A stretch of 64,000 nucleotides of DNA, from the NCBI GenBank assembly GCA_036583965.1, contig JAZBQD010000026.1, positions 2,849,400 to 2,913,399 on the forward strand, in the 5' to 3' direction. Under the pieces are notes generated by a model. That model ran no database searches and had not been told where the DNA came from. It saw only the letters and a program-made list of their open reading frames with translations. The stretch is from Prunella strophiata. Lineage: Eukaryota; Chordata; Aves; Passeriformes; Prunellidae. Both the position numbers and the translations under genes were made by a program. Shown here one piece after another: positions 22,454 through 31,840 of the stretch. Each line of letters opens with the position of its first letter. Position 1 is the first letter of the stretch.

Positions 22454-23680
22454 ACTCACCTGAGTATCCTGTACTCAGTACTTTCCTGTACTCACCTGAG
22501 TATCCTGTACTCAGCACTTTCCTGTACTCACCTGAGTATCCTGTACTCAGTACTTTCCTGTACTCAGCACTTTCCTTTACTCACCTGAGTATCCTGTACT
22601 CAGCACTTTCCTTTACTCACCTGAGTATCCTGTACTCAGTACTCTCCTGTACTCACCTGAGTATCCTGTACTCAGCACTTTCCTTTACTCACCTGAGTAT
22701 CCTGTACTCAGCACTTTCCTTTACTCACCTGAGTATCCTGTACTCAGCACTTTCCTTTACTCACCTGAGTATCCTGTACTCAGCACTTTCCTTTACTCAC
22801 CTGAGTATCCTGTACTCAGTACTTTCCTGTACTCAGCACTCTCCTGTACTCACCTGAGTATCCTGTACTCAGCACTCTCCTGTGCTCACCTGAGTATCCT
22901 GTACTCAGCACTTTCATTTACTCACCTGAGTATCCTGTACTCAGCACTCTCCTGTGCTCACCTGAGTATCCTGTACTCAGCACTTTCATGTACTCACCTG
23001 AGTATCCTGTACTCAGCACTCTCCTGTACTCACTGAGTATCCTGTACTCAGTACTTTCCTGTACTCAGCACTTCCTTTACTCACCTGAGTATCCTGTACT
23101 CAGCACTCTCCTGTGCTCACCTGAGTATCCTGTACTCAGCACTTTCATGTACTCACCTGAGTATCCTGTAACTCAGCACTTTCCTGTACTCACCTGAGTA
23201 TCCTGTACTCAGCACTTTCCTGTACTCAGCACTCTCCTGTGCTCACCTGAGTATCCTGTACTCAGCATTTTCCTTTACTCACCTGAGTATCCTGTACTCA
23301 GCATTTTCCTTTACTCACCGAGTATCCTGTACTCAGCATTTTCCTTTACTCACCTGAGTAATCCTGTACTCAGCACTCTCCTGTACTCACTGAGTATCCT
23401 GTACTCAGCACTTCCTTTACTCACCTGATATCCTGTACTCAGCACTTTCCTGTACTCAGCACTCTCCTGTACTCACTGAGTATCCTGTACTCAGCACTTT
23501 CCTTTACTCCCTGAGTATCCTGTACTCAGTACTTTCCTTTACTCACCTGAGTATCCTGTACTCAGCACTTTCCTGTACTCAGCACTCTCCTGTGCTCACC
23601 TGAGTATCCTGTACTCAGCACTTTCCTTTACTCACCTGAGTATCCTGTACTCAGCACTCTCCTGTACTCACCTGAGTATC
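22454..23680. repeat. 36-bp minisatellite with an internal dyad (array C)
   Basis: About 1.2 kb of units built from tgagtatcctgtactca followed by gcactttcctttactcacc or a close variant. The full unit is 36 bp, with shorter half-units (gtactttcctgtactcag) and several 1-2 base deletions between about 23020 and 23520. Each unit holds TGAGTA-tcctg-TACTCA, a perfect 6-bp inverted repeat around a 5-nt centre, and most also hold CACCTG. Because 36 is a multiple of three, an open frame survives for some 150 codons at the left end. It has no start context or composition of a gene. Confidence 0.96.
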
Positions 23681-25954
23681 CCAGTGACTCAAGCTCTGCA
23701 GTTCCAGCTCTGTGCAGTGAACCTGTGCCCAGGGATAGGTCATGTGCAGCCAGAGGTTTCCCAGAATTTCCCCCACACCTGAACTGGCCTTTGGCATTTG
23801 CCCAGCAGTGATGGCCATCCCTGCATGGTACTGAAGGGATGAATTTATCAACAGAGTTTGTGAGCCCACGTCTCAAGCACTCAGCATCTGTTGCCACTGA
23901 GGAGCACCCAGCAAAGAGCAGCCCCAGTAATCCTGCAGAAACACCAGCCTTGGCTGTGGATGTGTGAGTATCTCCTGTGATCTTCTCCTTTGCCAGAGGA
24001 AAGGTCAGGCTCTGCTGGCTCAGATCCCACCAACAAATGGGGTGGGGGGCAGGTCTGGGAGCTCCAGCCCATCTCCTGCAGACAAAATCACCTCAGCACA
24101 GAGAGAGTCTCATTTTGAGAGCAGTGAGGGAAGGACTTGCTACTAGAGAGCAAGGAAGATGTTGGAGCACCACGTTATCACTCACTGCAGTTACACTTGT
24201 GTTTAAAATCAGGGATTAAAACCTAAGCACAGAGTCTACAAGGAGTAACAGATAAATTCAGCCCATGCTCTGCTTTAATTTTTTCAGATGAATGTTTCTT
24301 TTTATACCAAGCATATGGTGCACTAGATTTCAAGTCTCGTTGATAAAGACTCTGATCTCTGTCGTATCTTTATTATATTTTTTCCATTTTCTGCTGAGTA
24401 GGAAAATGGCATTGGATACCATCTGTCAGCATGATCACAGTGCAATTTGCAGAGGTTCCAGGCCAGTGTGGTGCTAGTGGCAGCTCACTCTTCTCCTCCA
24501 GACCTGGGCTCTTATGGAACCAATATAGCCCCATAAAACAGTTCCTTCCCAAACATAAACTCATTTGTGCAGCATGCTAATGATGGTAATGCAAATGAAT
24601 CTGTCATGTTTTGTAGCTACTATCCCTAACCACCCTATTCATGAATATATGGTAATTAAGCTATTGCTGCAAATGTAACTGTGTCAGCACTACTAAATTA
24701 AGGGCTGTACTGTAAATAAAAATGGGGTCATAAAAAGGAAAGAAGGCAGTAAAATATAATGGGTAGAAATACTAAGAGCAAAGTAGTAGAGGCTTTGTAC
24801 AAGCAAAGGAAATGACTTTAAAGGCTCCTACTAAAGGACCTGTTTGGATACCATGGTTTGAAATTGCAGATAGATGCTGATTCCTTACAAAAATTGTTCT
24901 TTTTGTCCTGAAATGCAATTTTAAATCCCATGACATCTGCAGGTTTGTAATTAAATCAATAAAGAATCATTAGTGTATTACCCCTCTACTGTGTCTCCAT
25001 CCCTGAGCTCATTAATAACTGTGCAAGGTGTGACAGCATGACTGAATGGACTCCTTTTGGAAAAGTTTGCCACAGGAAAGTAAGAGATTCCTATTCCCAA
25101 AGAATAATTTGTAGTCTGGACTATGCAAAGTCATGAGTTTTTTTACTTGGTTAACTCAGTCCCCAGTGCAGCCAGTTTTAAAAACCAAGCAGAATTATGC
25201 CCAGAATCATATTTCCATTAAATTGGAGAGAAAATGGATATTTGTAGCAGAAACAATTTTGCTACACAAATGTAAATCATGAGAAACACCACTGAAATCA
25301 ATATTTTGCTTAGGTTCAATGCATAAATTATGTCAGAGTCTGGCTGTAGGTGAGAACTGCAGGAGCACACCAGCCTTACTGGTGGGACCTGGACAACCAC
25401 GATGCTGCTTCAGTATGAAAGACTTGAGGGTTCAAGAGATGAAAAGACAAAATCCTGAATTAAAATAGATGTCCTTGCTGAGGGGGAGAGAGAAAAGATG
25501 GGAATGATTCAGTTTGGGGAGGTGAAACAGATTCACAGAAAGAAGGATAGGCACTCATGGGGCATTTATTGCATATTCTGCATTTGCAGACTTCTCCCGA
25601 GTCCCTGATTTTCGTGGCACATAAATCCCAAGAGCACAATGCTCAAAACTGCAGGACACTGCACACAAAGAAAGCCACAGCCTGTAATTAGCCTGGGAGA
25701 TGCACAGAGGATAAACAGCCCTGAAGATGGCACACAGGGAGATTTATCTGTAAAGTGAGAGTTTTCTTCACCAAGTCAGATAGAAGAAGTTTATCTTTCT
25801 CTGAGGGATCTAATCCCTTCTGCTCTAGCACAGAAGCTGATTGCCAGCAGAGATTGGAAGATTTTCTCCAGGATGTTTATTCCCCTTGCATCCACAATGT
25901 GGTTTTCTGCCTTTTTTTTCTCCAGCTCAGCCAGAACAGAGCCCTGAGAAGGAT
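23681..25954. other. Unique non-coding sequence, part of it CNE-like
   Basis: No gene is recognised. 24540-24960 is AT-rich and low in CpG, and carries the POU octamer ATGCAAAT at 24589-24596 and TAATTA-type words nearby, a texture typical of conserved non-coding elements. Conservation cannot be judged from one sequence. Confidence 0.4.
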
Positions 25955-26195
25955 AGGGCACAGGATTTGATGTCCTCAATATGCAAATCCTAATTGAATA
26001 CAGGTGAGTGTAGGCTGCATTTATTTGCAGCACAAAACAAAACAAAACAAAAAAAAACCACCCCAAAACCAAAAAACCCCAAACATATGTATAAATTATA
26101 CTGGGACAGGCACAGTGTAGAGCTATGTGGTTCCACAGCATTTTCAAATATTGTCTGGAAAGTTCTGGCTGAACTCCCCAATGCACCTGGCAGCC
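25955..26195 (+). repeat. Duplicated octamer-containing element, copy 1
   Basis: It begins agggcacaggatttgatgtc, has the POU octamer ATGCAAAT at 25981-25988 followed by TAATTG, an A-rich middle at 26034-26090, and a right part ending caatgcacctggcagc. It matches 27457-27640 at about 75 of 79 positions over the first block. It keeps about 46 bp (from atgtggttcc to gttctggct) that copy 2 lacks. I do not recognise the family. Strand is arbitrary. Confidence 0.85.
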
Positions 26196-26756
26196 CCCCT
26201 ACAGCAGATCCCCTTAAAAATACCTTTGCTTTGACCTTTTGCTGAGCATCTGAAGCCAACTGGATTTTGCAATGACCCCCCTGTTTCTAAAGCACTGGGC
26301 ACAGACCATCCAGTGCAGAAGGGATCCCTTTCCTTCTTGGCATTTCAAGCAGTTTGCACCCCAAATCCCCACTCCTGTCCCACTTTTGGTGTCTCCCCTG
26401 GGTTCACCTGGGGCTGTGGATGGGGAATATGATGCTGGGGCAAATAAAAACTCTGCAGGTATAGCTGAGAGCAAACCCTTCTTGTTGCCCTCTCAGGTGT
26501 GCCTTTCACAGCATTTGCTTTTGCCCAGCTGGCATGGGGTGAAAGCAATGGCTTTGCCACTGAGTTTCCAGTCCAGTCTACAGATTTCAGTGGTTTTCTT
26601 GAAATGCAGGGTGGCTTGAAGCTGCTGGGGAAAGGAAGTCTGTGAACCAACGACTAAACATAGCAAAAATAATATGAGGCAGTGCTGGAATGTAAAATAG
26701 TTCCTGTCACTTAATACAAAGTAACCATGCCCAGCTCCGAAGGAATTATAGACAGA
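26196..26756. other. Unique non-coding sequence
   Basis: I see no gene or repeat family here. Confidence 0.5.
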
Positions 26757-26992
26757 ACCACAGAATCATGGAATGGTTTGGGTTGGAAGAGACCTCAAAG
26801 CTCATCCAGTGCCACCCCTGCCATGGCAGGGACACATCCACTGCCCCAGGCTGCTCCAAGCCCTGTCCAGCCTGGCCTTGGGCACTGCCAGGGATCCAGG
26901 GGCAGCCACAGCTGCTCTGGGCACCCTGTGCCAGGGCCTCACCACCCTCACAGTTAAAGAATTTCTTTCTAATACCCAAAATTCTCTTTTAA
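26757..26992 (-). mobile_element. CR1 LINE 3' end
   Basis: Antisense CR1 with the textbook avian wording: 'aatcatggaatggtttgggt', 'tggaagagacctcaaagctc', 'gccatggcagggacacatcc', 'gggatccaggggcagccaca' and 'cagggcctcaccaccctcac', ending near 'tctttctaatacccaaaatt'. It is an uninterrupted reference for the split copy at 5905-6790. Confidence 0.92.
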
Positions 26993-27456
26993 AAAGAGTT
27001 AATATTTGCATACTAAGGAACAGGCCAGGTTTGAAGACAGATATCCAGGGCAAGAGAGCATAAGGGTGACACTTCAAAGGGATTTGTCCTAAGGCTAAAA
27101 TTAGAGGTGAATTGTGGGAAGATAGGAATGAAACTCTTTTGGTCTCATACAAATACTCTCACATTCCTGAGTGCTCCTGGCTGCCAAGCCCTGCACAGTT
27201 CCCTGGCACTGTGTGCCATTACACCCTGCTCTTCCCAGGAGATTTATTGCCAGGTCAAGGCCTTTGCTTCCTTTTCTGACAATTCCAGCATGTACCAAAC
27301 CCACGTGTGTGTCTGTGGGGGAATTGCTGGGACATTTCTGAGCGTTCCCACTGGGTGCAGGCATCCCTGGAGGGATCAGTGTGTGCTGCAGAGCTCCATG
27401 CAGGGACCACAGGAGCTGACACATCACTCTCTGTGTGGGCACACAGGGGCACTCCC
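26993..27456. other. Unique non-coding sequence
   Basis: Spacer between the CR1 and the second octamer-containing copy. No gene is recognised. Confidence 0.5.
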
Positions 27457-27640
27457 AGAAGGGCACAGGATTTGATGTCCTCAGTATGCAAATCTTAATT
27501 GAATACAGATGAGTGTAGGCTGCATCTATTTGCAGCACCAAAAAAAAAAAAAAAAAATTATATATATATATATAAATATAATTTATATTGGGACAGGCAC
27601 AGTCTAGAGCTGAACTCTCCAATGCACATCACCTGGCAGC
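27457..27640 (+). repeat. Duplicated octamer-containing element, copy 2
   Basis: Second copy of 25955-26195, in the same orientation and offset by 1505 bp (octamer at 27486-27493). The middle is 18 A residues followed by an AT repeat (tatatatatatataaatata) in place of the A/C-rich tract. It lacks about 46 bp between 'agagct' and 'gaactc', flanked in copy 1 by the microhomology GCT, and has 'cacatcacctgg' where copy 1 has 'cacctgg'. Confidence 0.85.
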
Positions 27641-27954
27641 CATGAGCAGGGGTCTGTAAAGGAGCCCCTGTGGCTGCTGCTCGAGGTCACCTGGCCCCTC
27701 CTGGCCCCTGCAGGAGCCAGCACTCGTGAGATGCTGCAGCTCAGTGTCAGCCCTGCCGGGACACACCCGGCAGCCAAACAGCCCCGGGCTGTGTCCCTCT
27801 GCAGGAGGGAGGCAGAGGTGTGGATGCTCTGTTTGCAAAGGGAAAAAGGACCTGACAAGGAAAGGGAGACGAACCCCTTGGACAACAGGGCTGGAGCACC
27901 AGGAGCAGGGAAAAAATGTACAGACACTGCTGAGAAAGTGGTGGTGACAAAATC
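27641..27954. other. Unique, slightly GC-rich sequence
   Basis: A few CpGs (gcccggcagcc region, about 27755-27790). No gene is recognised. Confidence 0.45.
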
Positions 27955-28532
27955 AGGTCTCTGCTGACAGAGTGGTGCTGGAGAGAGTCAAGAGAAGGGC
28001 AACAGAGCTGGGGAAGGGTCTGGAGAGTCAGTCCTATGAGGAGCAGCTGAGGGAGCTGGGAAAGGGGCTCAGCCTGGAGAAAAGGAGGCTCAGGGGGATC
28101 TTGTGGCTCTGCACAGCTCCTGACAGGAGGGGACAGCCAGGGGGGTCAGGCTCTGCTCCCAAGTAATGAGAGACAGGACAAGAGCAAATGGCCTAAAGCT
28201 GCAGCAGGAGAGGTTTAGATTGGATATTATTGGATATTATTGCCTTTCTCCAGGCAGCACTGACAGAACCAGAGGTCACAGCCTCAAGCTGTGCCAAGGG
28301 AAATACAGGTTGGATATTAGGAAGAAGTTTTTTATGGAAAGGGTGATAAAGTTCTGGAATGGCTGCCCAGGGAGGAGGTGCAGTCACCATCCCTGGAGGA
28401 GTTCACAAGGTGTGTGGGTGTGGCACTTGGGGCATGGTTTAGTGGTGAACCTGGTGCTGGTTTAATGGTTGGACTCGGTGATCTTAGAGATCTTCTCCAG
28501 CCTTGCTGCTTCCATGGCTCTGTGATCCATTG
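27955..28532 (+). mobile_element. CR1 LINE 3' region with duplicated ORF2 tail motif (chimeric)
   Basis: Plus-sense CR1. The ORF2 C-terminal reading is visible as VKRRATELGKGLESQSYEEQ and LSLEKRRLRG, then a stop, then RDRTRANGLKLQQERFRLDI. About 50 bases later the same protein segment appears again in a different subtype (TDRTRGHSLKLCQGKYRLDI), followed by RKKFFMERVIKFWNG and a 3' UTR ending 'tccatggctctgtgatcc'. One CR1 therefore stops just after its RLDI motif and a second, differently typed CR1 starts just before the same motif. Either two insertions abut or a template switch occurred. It is not a host gene. Confidence 0.88.
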
Positions 28533-31393
28533 CAGGATGGAAGGAGCATTGTGACAACAGGAATTAAACTAATTTTCCTGTTCAGTTCAGTGGGAGCAGC
28601 AGGTGTAAGTCCTGGAGCCTGGTCTTCCCCTGACATGAACGAGGCTGTGCCACTGTCATGGGCCAAGCTGTCCCCTCTGCCAGCAGCAGAGCCTGGGGTG
28701 TTTGCTCAGCGTGTGCTCAGTGGAGCAAAAGAAGACAGAATCTACAATAATGCTAATAATTCCAGAGAAAAATTAAAACTACTCAAGAGGAGGTGTAGAA
28801 ATCTCCTGCTCATGTCTGCACCACCAGCTGTAGCTCCAAACATCTTGTCAAGCTGCATTTCATCAAGCTGCACCACTTCTTGCAAATCCAAGTGGAATGG
28901 CAGCCCTGCAGGGATTGCCCTCTGCCCAGTTAGCAGCAAAAAGGTTCTGAAAAGAACCAGAAAGTTGAGAAGAAAAAGATTTCCAGTTTCCTGCTTTAAT
29001 TTCCATGTTCGGATGACCTGAAGTCATCTAAGGCAGCGATGATAAAAAAAAAAAAAAAGAAGAAAAAAAAAAAATCTATGGTATTTTCTTAAGGGATGGA
29101 TTATTTTTAGCCATGGAGATTTAAAGTTCTCTCCAAGTTCCTGAACTTTCAGAACTTTTCTTCACTAAGGAGCTTGACAGCAAAGCAGGTTCTCTTTTTT
29201 CTCTTTTTCCCAAGTTTTCAACTGATCTAATTAAAATATGCAAAATCTGCCTTTCTGCACAATGAAGGAAAACACATTTTTTTTTCAGTGAGATAAAAGA
29301 CATTTTTCCAGAGGCTTTATTTCTGAGGACAGCTGACTGCTCCCCTTTCCATTTTTAGGGCTCAGCAACTGTCCACTTTCTGGTAAAGAAATGGGAAATA
29401 AATAATTGTGTCCACTTTACTTGTTACTGTTCTTGAGATTACAGGCACCAGGCAGCTTCTGTGACACAAAATGGGCTGTCAGTGCCCCACTGGGCCTGAT
29501 TCTGAGTGACACCAGTGCCACCAGGCACTGCCAGAGCTTGGTGCACATGGAAATCTGGTTCCTGATGGTTCATTGAGTTCAGGTGGCTCCAGAGGAATGA
29601 ATGCCCAGATGGGAGAGACATATATAGCCTTTTAAAATGGATTTTGGGTTGGTATGGTGTTTCAAACATGACACTGCTTTTTGTGGGATTTTTGGGGGTC
29701 TTTTGCATTGCTTTTTGAGTGAAGTTTCCCTGCTGCAGCTTTGCCCTGTTCCCCTGATAACACCCCTCAGAAAGGAAGGCTGGAGAAGCCCCTCCTGTGT
29801 GCTTTCTACACAATAACCAGAGGCTTTTGCTTTAATTTTTTGTCTCACTAGAACTGTTTTCTGTCTGTAATCTGAACCTAATCTTGGCTGCTAAATGGAC
29901 TCTCTCCTTGGGCTCAAGGCTGTTCCCTGGCAGTAAATTCAGCTCATCCCACTGGAACAGGGACAAAGGGATGTCATTTACAAAGCCAACTGCACCCACT
30001 CAGCACACACACGTAGGGACAGGGCAGTGGAACCCCTGCAGCAGCCCCTCATGTTTCCCAGCCCTTGGAACTCCAACCCTAAAACCCAGCTTGAGTGAAC
30101 CTGAAGAGGGAGAACATCATTTTGTGTTCTTGGACTGACACAAAACGCAGGCAGGAGTTTTGAATAAATGATTTGCTGTGAATTATTTACTCAGTGCTGC
30201 TCAGAACCTCAGAGGACAGGGAGGGCAGCTCAACATTTGCACCATGAAATATTGAGTGGACTCCTGTGCTGTTTGCAGGGGAATAAGAGTTTGTCCCAGT
30301 GCTGTGACAGAAATGCTGGTGGGCTCTGGAACTTTGAGCCATGGAGGCTGGCATTGTCTGTGTCATGTTTTTGTGCCCCATTAAAGCTGTGGTTGCTTTT
30401 CTCCTCATAGGTGGCTGCATCTCTGTCCCACACAAAGTGGTCCCTGTGCACAGGCTGTAGCCAGTAAACTCTTTCCTCAAAGGAAGCATGAGTGAGGTAC
30501 AGCAAATTTGGAATGTGAGCATGTATTATTCCTATTTTAACAACATCACAGCAAAATTTAGGAGAGTTTAGCAATTATTTTGATCATTAAAAGGGCAGGA
30601 CATGGGTTTGATGTGTCTATAAGGCAAATTACAGGCTCTTCTTGAGCATCAAGACTCAGAGCATGAAGTGCAAGAAAGGTTCCTTGTAACAGTTACAGTG
30701 CTTACAAAGAAAAAGGAATTTAATGCTGTGATGTTGTGCCCATGACAGAACCACATTTGCACCATAAAATATTGAGGACAGGGACCAGGGGCCAGAACTC
30801 CCACCTGGGTGTGGTCCTGCCCACATGGATCTGGCTGTGGGGATGTCACAGTGTGACAGTGGAGCAGGATCAGTGGGACCTCTCACCTGGCTGGTTCCTT
30901 TCAGAGGTCAGTTCCTCTCTCCTGGTCTAAGGAAAGTCCTGCACCCAGCTTGAGGTGCAGGAAGGGGAGAAGTGAACCCCAGCATCACCTGGTGGGGTCA
31001 GTGGGAAAGGGAAGGAGGAAAAATTCCTTTGTCTGGCCATAGCAAGCTATCCTGGCCAGGGAAAAGGTGAAAGCTGGAATTCACTGGATTCAGTCTGTCT
31101 TTAAAGGAGCTAGGAGCCTTGATCAGTTGTCTGACAGACTTTGCCATCCATGAGACAAAGTGGCTGGGAAATGAGGAGGAGATGTGGGCTCAGAGCCCTG
31201 AGATGGCTGCAGAGCTCAGGTCAAGAGCTGGTCCCTGGCCAAGGTGACACCCAGTGCTGTGCTGGGAGGTACTGGTGGCTCTGGGACACTCATGGTTCAA
31301 CCTCCCTGTGACAGGACCAGGCTGCAGGGGGCTCTGAGGGCTGTGAGGGAACCATGAGGGGTGGATGGATGTGTGTGGGTGTGCCTGTGCGGG
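28533..31393. other. Unique non-coding sequence
   Basis: An A-rich run lies at 29044-29074. A 24-base phrase, acatttgcaccatgaaatat+tgag, occurs at 30233-30256 and again with one mismatch at 30753-30776. No gene is recognised; the 172-codon frame at 28503-29021 starts in the CR1 tail and has no known domain. Confidence 0.5.
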
Positions 31394-31840
31394 TGTTGGG
31401 GTTTAAGCCCAGCCAACAACAAAGTGAAGTGCAGACCACTCACTTATACCCACTCCACAAATGGGATGGGGTGGAAGATTGGAAAGAAGGCAAAACCTGT
31501 GGGTTGAAATATAAACAGCTTAATGATTGAAATGAAATACTATCATCATCATCATAATCCAACTGTAATGAAAAGGGAGGTGACAAAAGAGAGACAGGAA
31601 TAAGCTGTAAGAAGGACAAGTGATGCACACACCATGCAGACATGGACCATTTGCTGACAAATGTCCAGCCTGTCCCCAGCAGTGATCAGTGACCCTGGCC
31701 AGCTCCTGTACTGGGCAGGACACTGTGGTATCCCCTTGGCCAGCTCAGGTTGGCTGTCCTGGCTGTGCTCTGTCCTGGCTCCCTGTGCACAGGACCCTGC
31801 ACAGCCTTGGCTTGGGGTGAGCCCTGCTCAGCCACAGCTA
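31394..31840 (-). mobile_element. Partial ERV LTR (U5, R and inner U3) that feeds into a satellite
   Basis: At 31394 the plus strand reads tgttggggtttaagcccagc, the complement of an LTR 3' terminus ending in CA. Then follow antisense counterparts of blocks I know from a very common bird LTR family: 'cctgtgggttgaaatataaa' (R/U5 boundary, with a degraded ATTAAA-like signal next to it), an AT-rich cat repeat at 31543-31554, and U3 words 'ccccttggccagctcaggtt' and 'ggctgtcctggctgtgctct'. The LTR's own 5' end is missing: from 31841 its inner U3 sequence is tandemly amplified. No internal retroviral genes or 3' flank are present, so no target duplication can be matched. Family recognition is from memory. 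Confidence 0.8.

Noticed and set aside
22378..22857. 159-codon frame with SILYSALSFTHL repeats
   Set aside because: 36-bp units are in frame by chance; the frame collapses once indels begin to the right.
28503..29021. 172-codon plus-strand frame
   Set aside because: Begins in the CR1 3' tail, contains no recognisable domain and has no splice or promoter context.
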